Below, one piece after another: positions 43,770-51,281 of a stretch of 64,000 nt of DNA. How positions within the stretch are numbered: position 1 is the first letter of the stretch; every line of letters begins with the position of its first letter. The stretch is from Sphingomonas sanguinis NBRC 13937 (lineage in GTDB: Bacteria > Pseudomonadota > Alphaproteobacteria > Sphingomonadales > Sphingomonadaceae), in NCBI RefSeq assembly GCF_001591005.1, contig NZ_BCTY01000011.1, forward strand, positions 17,400 through 81,399, read 5' to 3'. A model generated the notes under the pieces. The model was not told the origin of the DNA and made no database searches. It saw only the letters and a program-made list of their open reading frames with translations. A program made the translations under genes and the position numbers.

Positions 43770-44972
43770 ATGACCGCCGCTTTTATCTGCGACGCCGTTC
43801 GGACCCCGATCGGGCGGCTGAACGGCGCGCTGGCCGATATCCGCGCCGACGATCTCGCCGCCGTGCCGATCCGCGCCCTGGTCGAGCGTAACCCCGGCGT
43901 CGACTGGAGCGCGGTCGACGACAGCATCCTCGGATGCGCCAACCAGGCGGGCGAGGACAATCGCAACGTCGCGCGCATGGCCGTATTGCTGGCGGGACTG
44001 CCCGAGGCGGTGCCCGGCACCACGGTCAACCGGCTGTGCGGATCGGGCCTCAACTCGGTCGGCTGCGCGGCGCAGGCGATCCGCTCGGGCGATGCCGAGC
44101 TGATCATCGCAGGCGGCGTCGAGAGCATGACCCGCGCGCCCTATGTCATGGGCAAGGCCACTTCCGCCTTCGACCGCGCACAGAAGATCGAGGACACCAC
44201 GCTCGGCTGGCGCTTCGTCAACCCGGCGATGAAGGCGGCCTATGGCGTCGACACGATGCCGCAGACGGGCGAGAACGTCGCCGATCAATGGCGTATCTCG
44301 CGCGAGGATCAGGACCGGTTTGCGCTGGCCAGCCAGCAAAAGGCCGCCGCCGCCATCGCCAGCGGCCGGATGGCGGCCGAGATCGTCCCGGTCACCATCC
44401 CCCAGAAAAAGGGCGAGCCGCGCGTCGTCACGCAGGACGAACATCCGCGCGCGACCAGCCTTGAGGTGCTCGCCAAGCTGAAACCTGTCGTCCGCGCCGA
44501 TGGCACCGTGACGGCGGGCAACGCCTCCGGCCTGAATGACGGGGCAGCCGCGATGATCGTCGCATCCGAAGCGGCGGCGGGGCGACACGGCCTGACGCCC
44601 CGCGCACGCATTCTGGGCATGGCCGCCGCCGGGATCGCGCCGCGCATCATGGGCGCCGGTCCCATCGAAGCGGCGCGCAAGCTGTGCCGCCTGACCGGCA
44701 TCGCGATCGACGATCTCGATGTGATCGAACTCAACGAGGCCTTTGCCAGCCAGGCGATCGCGACTCTGCGCGACCTGGGGCTCGCGCAGGACGATCCCCG
44801 CGTGAACCGCAACGGCGGGGCTATCGCACTGGGGCATCCGCTGGGGATGTCGGGCGCGCGGATCGTCATGACCGCCGTCGAGGAACTGCACCGGACGCAA
44901 GGGCGCTACGCGCTGGCCTTCATGTGCATCGGCGTGGGCCAGGGTATTGCCCTGATGATCGAGCGGGTCTGA
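43770..44972 (+). CDS. pcaF: 3-oxoadipyl-CoA thiolase
   Basis: A 400-residue thiolase with nucleophile Cys90 in NRLCGSGLNSV, His in GHPLGMSGAR (about 356) and the second Cys in FMCIGVGQG (about 386). It cleaves 3-oxoadipyl-CoA to succinyl-CoA and acetyl-CoA, ending the pathway. The stretch MTRAPYVMGK is typical of PcaF. It is the last gene of the operon and is followed by a strong hairpin. Confidence 0.94.
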   Translation: MTAAFICDAVRTPIGRLNGALADIRADDLAAVPIRALVERNPGVDWSAVDDSILGCANQAGEDNRNVARMAVLLAGLPEAVPGTTVNRLCGSGLNSVGCAAQAIRSGDAELIIAGGVESMTRAPYVMGKATSAFDRAQKIEDTTLGWRFVNPAMKAAYGVDTMPQTGENVADQWRISREDQDRFALASQQKAAAAIASGRMAAEIVPVTIPQKKGEPRVVTQDEHPRATSLEVLAKLKPVVRADGTVTAGNASGLNDGAAAMIVASEAAAGRHGLTPRARILGMAAAGIAPRIMGAGPIEAARKLCRLTGIAIDDLDVIELNEAFASQAIATLRDLGLAQDDPRVNRNGGAIALGHPLGMSGARIVMTAVEELHRTQGRYALAFMCIGVGQGIALMIERV

Positions 44973-44982
44973 CACCCGAAAC

Positions 44983-45008
44983 GGGCGGGGGCACGGCGTC
45001 CCCCGCCC
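44983..45008. terminator. Bidirectional terminator-like hairpin between pcaF and the alcohol dehydrogenase gene
   Basis: GGGCGGGGG and CCCCCGCCC form a perfect 9-base G/C stem around an 8-base loop in the 45-base gap between two convergent genes. There is no T run on either side, so it may act with Rho or simply block readthrough both ways. Confidence 0.6.
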
Positions 45009-45017
45009 CGCTTCCCG

Positions 45018-46136
45018 TCAGGCGGGCAGCCGCAGAATGGGCTTGATCGTCACGCCGCTCTCGCTGTCCGCGACCGCCTGGTTGATATCGGCGAAATCGT
45101 AGAATTTCACCAGCCGGTCGAAGGGGAAGCGCCCCTGGGCGTGGAGCGCGATCAGCTCGGGGATGAAGACCTGCGGCACGACGTCGCCCTCGACGATGCC
45201 CATGATGCGCTTGCCTGGCACCATCACCATGTTCACGTCGAAGCTCGCCTCGGTGCCCAGCTTGGGCGCGCCAACGATGCCGCAGGTGCCCAGGATGGTC
45301 AGCGCGTCGATCGCCTGGCGCAGCACCTCGGGCCGGCCGCTGCTCTCCAGCGTGAAGTCCGCGCCGCCGCCGGTGATCTCGCGGATCGCCTCCACCGCAT
45401 CGGTCTCGCGGCTGTTGACGACATGCGTGGCGCCCAGTTGCTTCGCGAGATCGAGCCGACTGGGCGTCACGTCGACCGCGATGATCGTGGTCGCGCCCGC
45501 GACGCGCGCGGCCATGATCGCGCTAAGGCCGACCGCACCCGAACCGAAGGCGGCGAAGCTCGCCCCCGACGGCACCTTCAGCGCGCGCAGCACGGCCCCT
45601 GCCCCGGTCTGGATACCGCAACCGAGCGGCCCGAGCAGCTCGAGCGGCGCATCCTTGGCCACCTTCACGATGTTGCGCTCATGCGCCATCGCAAAGCTGC
45701 CGAACGAGGACTGGCCGAAGAAGTGATCGTGCAGCACGCCGCCATGCGCATCGCAGGTGGCCGTCGAGCCGTCCTTGCGCCCGCCGCCGAAGTTCAGCGC
45801 GAAGAAGTCGCCGCAATGTGCCGGATGGCCGGTCAGGCACGGACCGCAGACGCCGCACGACGCGAAGCTGAGCACGACATGGTCGCCCGGCTCGACAGCG
45901 GTCACGCCCGGCCCCACCGCCTCGACCACGCCCGCGCCTTCATGGCCGAGGACGGCGGGCAGCGGCACAGGGTAATATTGGTCGCGCACGATGATGTCGG
46001 TGTGGCACACCCCCACCGCCACGATCCGCACGAGCACCTCGCCCCCTTGCGGTGACGCGATCTTCGCCTCCTCGATCGCAAAGGGTGCCCCCTGGTCGCG
46101 AACCACGGCGGTGGTGATGCTGCGCATCTCAGTCAT
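45018..46136 (-). CDS. Aryl-alcohol (benzyl alcohol) dehydrogenase, zinc-dependent
   Basis: A 372-residue medium-chain dehydrogenase with catalytic zinc ligands in GVCHTD and GHEGAG, four structural-zinc cysteines in SCGVCGPCLTGHPAHC, and the NAD loop GSGAVG. It belongs to the XylB/AreB aryl-alcohol dehydrogenase group, oxidising benzyl alcohols to aldehydes. Its partner aldehyde dehydrogenase is directly upstream (39 bases), and benzoate genes lie opposite. The ATG at 46136 has GGAG six bases upstream. Confidence 0.9.
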   Translation of the reverse strand: MTEMRSITTAVVRDQGAPFAIEEAKIASPQGGEVLVRIVAVGVCHTDIIVRDQYYPVPLPAVLGHEGAGVVEAVGPGVTAVEPGDHVVLSFASCGVCGPCLTGHPAHCGDFFALNFGGGRKDGSTATCDAHGGVLHDHFFGQSSFGSFAMAHERNIVKVAKDAPLELLGPLGCGIQTGAGAVLRALKVPSGASFAAFGSGAVGLSAIMAARVAGATTIIAVDVTPSRLDLAKQLGATHVVNSRETDAVEAIREITGGGADFTLESSGRPEVLRQAIDALTILGTCGIVGAPKLGTEASFDVNMVMVPGKRIMGIVEGDVVPQVFIPELIALHAQGRFPFDRLVKFYDFADINQAVADSESGVTIKPILRLPA

Positions 46137-46175
46137 TATCGTCTCCTGCATCATGTTGTGTGGTTGGAAGGGTGC

Positions 46176-47633
46176 TTAGAAGGGATAGGCGGGTGCAACG
46201 CCCTTCACCGTCACCCACTGCCAATGGGTGAACTCCTCCCAATTGGCCGGGCCGCCGATCGCGGAGCCGTTGCCCGAGGCACCCACGCCGCCAAAGGGAT
46301 TGACCACCTCGTCGTTCACCGTCTGGTCGTTGATGTGGAGCAGGCCCGCGCGCAGCCGCTCGCCCAGCGCCATGGCACGGCCGACATCCTTCGAGATCAC
46401 CGCCGCCGACAGGCCATATTCGGTGTCGTTGGCGAGCGCGACCGCCTCGTCATCCGTATCGAACGGCACCAGCACCGCGACGGGGCCGAAAATCTCCTCC
46501 TCGAACGCCGCCATGCCCGGCTTCACCCCTTCCAGCACGGTCGGGGCGAGGCATAGTCCTTCGGCCTTGCCGCCCGCCAGAAGGCGCGCGCCGGCGGCGA
46601 CGCTGCGTTCGACGATATCGACCGCATGGTCGAGTTGCGGCTGGCTGATCAGCGGGCCGATCGCGACCGTGCCCGACATCGGATCGCCCACCGGCAGCGC
46701 CTTCGCCTTCTCGGCCAGTCGGGTAGCAAAGGCGTCGAAGATCGCACGATGCACCAGGATGCGCCCCGCCGTCATGCAGATCTGCCCCTGATGCAGCCAT
46801 GCCCCCCAGGCGGCGTTGCGCGTCGCGAGGTCGAGATCGGCATCGTCCAGCACGATCAGGGTGTTCTTGCCACCCAATTCCAACGAGACCTTCTTGAGGT
46901 GACGGCTCGCTGCCTCGCCGACCTTTCGGCCCGCCCCGGTCGAGCCGGTGAACTGGATCATCGCGACATTCGGGTCCGCGCAGAGTGCCGCGCCCGCCTC
47001 GCCGCCGCCGGGCAGCACGGACAGGACACCAGCGGGCAGCCCCGCCAGCTCGAACAGACGCGCGATCACCAGACCGCCGCAGATCGCGGTGCGCGGGTCG
47101 GGCTTGAGCATCACCGCATTGCCCACCGCCAGCGCCGGCGCCACCGCGCGCATCGCCAGATAGAGTGGGAAGTTGAACGGCGCGATCACCCCGACCACGC
47201 CGAGCGGACGACGGCGCGCCAGGCTCAGCCGCCCCGGCTCGCTGGGCAGGACCAGCCCCTGCGCCTGATGCGGCATCGCCGCCGCCAGCTCGATCGCCTT
47301 GATCGTGATCGCCAGCTCGAACTCCGCCTTGGCGCGCACGGAGCCGCTTTCCCGCATGGTCCAGGTCACGATCTCCTCGGCATGCGCCCGCGCCAGCGCC
47401 GCCGCCTGGACGAAGACGCCCGCCCGGACATCCGCCGTCGCCGCGGCCCAGCCCTGCTGCGCGGCGCGAGCCGCCGTCGCCGTTTTGGTGACCGTGGCGG
47501 CATCGACCGAGGCGGCCCGCGCCAATACCGCGCCAGTCGCCGGTTCGAGGACGTCATAGCCTTGGCCGCCCTCGATCCAGTGTCCGTCGAAGAACCGGCC
47601 GTCGAGATGCGCGGCGTCGAGCAGGGATGTCAT
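46176..47633 (-). CDS. Aryl-aldehyde (benzaldehyde) dehydrogenase
   Basis: A 485-residue NAD(P)-dependent aldehyde dehydrogenase with APFNFPLYLAMRAVAPAL, the general-base Glu in SLELGGKNT and catalytic Cys in HQGQICMT. The sequence is of the XylC/AreC benzaldehyde dehydrogenase type. It yields benzoate for BenABC. The ATG at 47633 has GGAG six bases upstream; the frame stays open for 115 codons beyond, but that extension is the regulatory region and is not protein-like. First gene of the two-gene operon. Confidence 0.9.
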   Translation of the reverse strand: MTSLLDAAHLDGRFFDGHWIEGGQGYDVLEPATGAVLARAASVDAATVTKTATAARAAQQGWAAATADVRAGVFVQAAALARAHAEEIVTWTMRESGSVRAKAEFELAITIKAIELAAAMPHQAQGLVLPSEPGRLSLARRRPLGVVGVIAPFNFPLYLAMRAVAPALAVGNAVMLKPDPRTAICGGLVIARLFELAGLPAGVLSVLPGGGEAGAALCADPNVAMIQFTGSTGAGRKVGEAASRHLKKVSLELGGKNTLIVLDDADLDLATRNAAWGAWLHQGQICMTAGRILVHRAIFDAFATRLAEKAKALPVGDPMSGTVAIGPLISQPQLDHAVDIVERSVAAGARLLAGGKAEGLCLAPTVLEGVKPGMAAFEEEIFGPVAVLVPFDTDDEAVALANDTEYGLSAAVISKDVGRAMALGERLRAGLLHINDQTVNDEVVNPFGGVGASGNGSAIGGPANWEEFTHWQWVTVKGVAPAYPF

Positions 47634-47692
47634 TTCGCTCTCCATCATGATCGTTGAGATGTGGGACGGCGCGGTGCCGAATGGCTCTGCGT

Positions 47693-47902
47693 TCAGGCGT
47701 TCATTATGGCGTAGGTGCGGCCAGCAGCCGGCCGATGACGCTCCGAGCCAAAGAAAACCCGCATCGGGCCTGCCGAGAAGGGATGTGGGACAGCAGGTCC
47801 TTGGGATCGCCCCAGGCGCCACTTGGACCGGAATCGATCCTGCCCGACGCTCCTGAAAAGGTCGGCATGCCGAACACCATCGAGTGGCGTGATACCCATC
47901 AT
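47693..47902 (-). CDS. Possible leader ORF (69 aa) before the aldehyde dehydrogenase gene, doubtful
   Basis: The ATG at 47902 stands right after GGAGAGGAAGCG, the same strong ribosome binding site that serves ompW in copy A of the repeated module. The frame runs 69-70 codons (MMGITPLDGVRHADLF...), ending 59 bases before the dehydrogenase start. The product has no recognised domain and is rich in Arg and Pro. It may be a leader peptide, the truncated start of a lost gene, or just untranslated leader. Confidence 0.25.
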   Translation of the reverse strand: MMGITPLDGVRHADLFRSVGQDRFRSKWRLGRSQGPAVPHPFSAGPMRVFFGSERHRPAAGRTYAIMNA

Positions 47903-47903
47903 A

Positions 47904-48040
47904 CGCTTCCTCTCCACAGGATATCGCATTCGGTCGTTGCGACTGGTCCGCAGCTGTCGCCGTTGTGGTGGCAAGCATGTCGGGGACGGCGCGGTCCGTC
48001 CAACACCAACTTCATATCCAAACGATACCCGCAGGGTTAT
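47904..48040 (-). promoter_or_regulatory. Upstream regulatory module, copy B (before aldehyde/alcohol dehydrogenase operon)
   Basis: Diverged repeat of 33346-33484. The core 47997-48017 equals 33439-33459 except for one base. TTGGAC-N18-CATGCT on the minus strand is at the same place as TTGGAC-N18-CATTCT in copy A, and GATACCC...GGGTTATC here forms an almost perfect inverted repeat. The dehydrogenase start lies about 270 bases downstream, much further than ompW does from copy A. The rest of the gap (47634-48133) holds no convincing gene. Confidence 0.6.
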
Positions 48041-48133
48041 CGAGCGTACGCCGCCCTGCCCCACAGGCCGCTCGTCAAGATCGCCCCCGCCTTTGTAAAC
48101 CTACCCTTTACGTTATGCCGATACGGCCGCCGG

Positions 48134-49837
48134 ATGAACTGCCGATTTCCGTCTTGTGGTTTGCCCCGACTGCGGTGGCCATCACGTTCCACGGAGTCAG
48201 GTGTCCTGGCCGGACTTACCGCCGATCGGCGCGGCAATGTCATGATGCTATGGGCGTTTTTCCTCATTCCACTCGTCGCGCTCATCGGGTCGGCCATCGA
48301 TCTCGGCACCGAATATGTGACGCGCAAGCAGATGCAGATCGCGTGCGACGCGGCGGTTCTGGCGGGGCGACGCGCAATGACCAACGGCACCGTCGACGAC
48401 GGCGTGAGGGCCGAGGCCGCCAAATTCTTCAATTTCAACTTTCAGCAGGGCATGTACGGATCGAAGCCGTTCACGCCTTCCATAACCAGCACCACGGACT
48501 CCAAGACAACCGTCGTCATCAATGCCGCCACCACGGTTCCGACGTCGGTGATGCGGATATTCGGCTTTGTCGAGCTGCCGGTCAGCGTCAGCTGCAATGC
48601 GTCCCAGGATTTCGTGAACACCGATATCGTCTTCGTGCTGGATACGACCGGCTCGATGCGGGACAAGGCGACGTCCAGCGACTCCCAGACCAAGATCGAA
48701 GCGCTGCGTTCGGCCGTGCTGGCGCTGTACGATCAACTGGAACCGATTCAGAAGCAACTGACCGCTTCGGGCATGCGCCTTCGCTACGGCGTCGTTCCCT
48801 ATGCCAGCGCGGTCAATATCGGTGCAGCGATCCGTGCCGCCAATCCCAATTACATGCTGTCAGGTCCCTGGACCTATCAATCGCGACAAGTCGTGACCGA
48901 AAGCATGAGTTCCCGAAGTTGCTCCAACCGCTATGGCAGCTACAACTCCCGAAGCGGTCTTTGCACCTACTTCCAATATCATCCGCGGACGTTCGACACC
49001 TCGCAATATGTGTCCGGCGCGCGCGTCGATGTGGCCAACCTGATCGGTACAGCCGATGACAGAGGCATTACGCCGGTCCAAACCACCACCAGAAACGTCA
49101 CTTGGGCGGGGTGCATCGAAGAGCGGCAGACGGTACGCATGGGGTCCAACGATACGGCCATTGCGAGCGGCGCCACCGATCTCAACATCGACCTGATACC
49201 GAACAACACGGAAACCAAGTGGAAACCCTATTGGCCGGAGGTTGAGTACACCAGTTATCCTGCGCGAACGTACAGCAACGACCCCTTCAAGCCACAATTT
49301 GCTTGCCCGTCTGCGGCCGCATCGATGCAGGGATGGTCCAGGGACGACCTGAACAAGTATCTCAACACCCTTAATCCCGATGGCGGCACCTATCACGATA
49401 ATGGAATGATGTGGGGTGCCCGCTGGGCATCTTCGGGTGGCATCTTCGGTAGCAACAACCCGGAAACGTACAACATGATGCCCGTCAAGAAGTACATCAT
49501 CTTCATGACGGATGGGCTGTTCGACACCGGCTACGCAAGCCTCTATTCTTCCTACGGCGTGGAAAAGCTCGACGCACGAGTCACGCCCGGCGGACAATAT
49601 TCGGATGAGAACGACCAGCTTGCCCGCCACAAGCAGCGTTTCAACCTGTTGTGCTCGCGGGCCAAGTCCATGGGATATTCGATCTGGGTGATCGGCTTCG
49701 CCACCACGCTCGACTCGTCGCTGACCAATTGCGCGAGCACGCCCAGCCAGGCCTCCACCTCGTCGAACCAAGCAGAGTTGATGGCGCGCTTTATCGAAAT
49801 CGGGAAAAATATCGGCGCGTTGAGACTGACCCAATGA
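48134..49837 (+). CDS. TadG-like pilus assembly protein with von Willebrand factor A domain
   Basis: A 567-residue protein. DRRGNVMMLWAFFLIPLVALIGSAIDLG (a TadE/TadG-type N-terminal membrane segment, about residues 33-60) is followed by a vWA domain (about 165 to the end). The metal-site motif is DTTGSM, with a later FMTDGLFDTG. Such proteins anchor in the inner membrane and face the periplasm; in Tad systems TadG helps pilus or adhesin assembly. The start is uncertain: 48134 is the only in-frame ATG before the membrane segment, but it has no clear ribosome binding site. The next gene overlaps by 4 bases. No tad secretion genes are in the window. Confidence 0.82.
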   Translation: MNCRFPSCGLPRLRWPSRSTESGVLAGLTADRRGNVMMLWAFFLIPLVALIGSAIDLGTEYVTRKQMQIACDAAVLAGRRAMTNGTVDDGVRAEAAKFFNFNFQQGMYGSKPFTPSITSTTDSKTTVVINAATTVPTSVMRIFGFVELPVSVSCNASQDFVNTDIVFVLDTTGSMRDKATSSDSQTKIEALRSAVLALYDQLEPIQKQLTASGMRLRYGVVPYASAVNIGAAIRAANPNYMLSGPWTYQSRQVVTESMSSRSCSNRYGSYNSRSGLCTYFQYHPRTFDTSQYVSGARVDVANLIGTADDRGITPVQTTTRNVTWAGCIEERQTVRMGSNDTAIASGATDLNIDLIPNNTETKWKPYWPEVEYTSYPARTYSNDPFKPQFACPSAAASMQGWSRDDLNKYLNTLNPDGGTYHDNGMMWGARWASSGGIFGSNNPETYNMMPVKKYIIFMTDGLFDTGYASLYSSYGVEKLDARVTPGGQYSDENDQLARHKQRFNLLCSRAKSMGYSIWVIGFATTLDSSLTNCASTPSQASTSSNQAELMARFIEIGKNIGALRLTQ

Positions 49838-50430
49838 GGCCGAGCCATAAGGACGCGCTGCGCCGTATCGGTGGCGACCGTTGCGGCGCCACGGTGGTGG
49901 AGTTCGCCCTGATCGCGCTCCCCGCCATCGCGATCATGGGCGGCCTGTTCGACCTGGGCTATCGCCAATATGTCGCCACGCAGGTGCAGGATGCCCTGGA
50001 TCGCGCAGCCCGGCGGGTCACGATCGGGACGGGTACGACGGCGGCGCAATTGACGGCCATGGTCGGCGAGAGCGTCAAGGCAATCTCCCGGGACGCCGAC
50101 GTCGTCGTCGTGCCCACCAGCTATGGCAAATTCCAGCAGGTCGCCAAGCCCGAGCCCATCACCACCGACACGCAGCCGCTGGGGCAGTACAACGCCGGGG
50201 ATTGTTTCCGGGACATCAACGGAAATGGCGTCTGGGACGCCGATGGCGCACGTGCGGGCACCGGCGGTTCGGATGACGTGGTGCTCTACACCGCGACCGT
50301 GACCTATCCCGAGATCATTCCCATGAGCCGGTTGATGGGATGGAGCCCGGTAACGACGCTGACCGCGACCACGATGTTGAAGAACCAGCCCTATGCCTCG
50401 CAGGCGGAGCCGGTGATCCAATGCGGATGA
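49834..50430 (+). CDS. TadE-like minor pseudopilin
   Basis: A 198-residue protein with RCGATVVEFALIALPAIAIMGGLFDLGY, the TadE motif: a short basic leader, Glu in the fifth-type position after the cleavage-like region, and one membrane helix. The periplasmic part contains NAGDCFRDINGNGVWDADG, which resembles a calcium-binding Asp/Asn loop. Coupled by 4-base overlaps to genes on both sides. Confidence 0.85.
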   Translation: MRPSHKDALRRIGGDRCGATVVEFALIALPAIAIMGGLFDLGYRQYVATQVQDALDRAARRVTIGTGTTAAQLTAMVGESVKAISRDADVVVVPTSYGKFQQVAKPEPITTDTQPLGQYNAGDCFRDINGNGVWDADGARAGTGGSDDVVLYTATVTYPEIIPMSRLMGWSPVTTLTATTMLKNQPYASQAEPVIQCG

Positions 50431-51203
50431 AGCGCCTTGCGGAACGGTTTGCCGGTGCGGCGGTCGATGGGCGCGGCGTGGCGATGATCGAGTTCGCGCT
50501 CGCCGCGCCCATGATCCTGCTCCTGGGTCTGGGCGGCGTGGAGGTCGGCAATTACGTGCTGGCCAATTTGCGCGTTTCGCAGATCGCGATGGCGGTGGCG
50601 GATAATGCGGGTCGGATTCGGACCACGATGGACGAGGCCGATGTCACGGAGATTATGATCGGCGCCATGAAGATGGGGGAGCCGCTCTCTTTTGCGGCCA
50701 GGGGGCGGATCATTCTGTCCGATCTCGAGCAGCGCACCACGACCACGGGCTCGGGGGGCCAGGGCCCGGTATCCGCCGGCAACCCCAATGGCTATCGTCA
50801 ATGGTTCCGCTGGCAGCGCTGCGCCGGCGCCCTGGCGGCTTCGTCCTCGCTCGGCGCGCCCAAGAACGAGGCCGGTGGCCCGATCACCAATCTGGACGAC
50901 ACCACGAACGCCGATCATGGCGCGGTCGAAGGCGCTTCGACCATGGACGGTGTGGGCACGCCGGGGAAGCAGATTGCCGCCACGGGCGGTACGGCGGTGA
51001 TGGTGGTCGAGGTCATCTATGATTATCAGCCCATCGCCCCGGTCAGCTTGGTCACCGCCGCACTCGGCAACCTGACGATCAGGCGCGTCCTGGCCTTCAA
51101 TGTCCGCGAACGGACCAGCTATTCGCTGCGGAACGACGGAAGTCTGACGGGAACCAAACGCGCCGATTGCCAGATTTATGGCGCGGCGGTTCCGACCGTG
51201 TGA
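50427..51203 (+). CDS. TadE/TadG-like pseudopilin
   Basis: A 258-residue protein with DGRGVAMIEFALAAPMILLLGLGGVEVGNYV, again the TadE pattern with Glu in MIEFALAAP. The C-terminal periplasmic domain has VVEVIYDYQPIAP, frequent in this family. The ATG at 50427 overlaps the previous stop by 4 bases; an ATG two codons earlier is possible. Third of the small operon. Confidence 0.85.
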   Translation: MKRLAERFAGAAVDGRGVAMIEFALAAPMILLLGLGGVEVGNYVLANLRVSQIAMAVADNAGRIRTTMDEADVTEIMIGAMKMGEPLSFAARGRIILSDLEQRTTTTGSGGQGPVSAGNPNGYRQWFRWQRCAGALAASSSLGAPKNEAGGPITNLDDTTNADHGAVEGASTMDGVGTPGKQIAATGGTAVMVVEVIYDYQPIAPVSLVTAALGNLTIRRVLAFNVRERTSYSLRNDGSLTGTKRADCQIYGAAVPTV

Positions 51204-51233
51204 GCCGGTTAGGCATCGGTAAGATCTGACCGA

Positions 51234-51256
51234 CCGTGGAACAACTTGCACCACGG
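51234..51256. terminator. Weak hairpin between convergent genes
   Basis: CCGTGG and CCACGG form a 6-base stem around an 11-base loop in the gap between the TadE-like gene and the convergent MHYT gene. There is no T run. It may serve as a weak two-way terminator. Confidence 0.3.
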
Positions 51257-51281
51257 AAGGCAGCCGTGAATGTCGATGTCC

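Noticed and set aside
33346..48040. The two repeated upstream modules as ends of a transposon or attachment sites
   Set aside because: They are direct, diverged and each properly placed before an operon; no transposase, target duplication or integrase is near them. A shared regulatory region explains them better.
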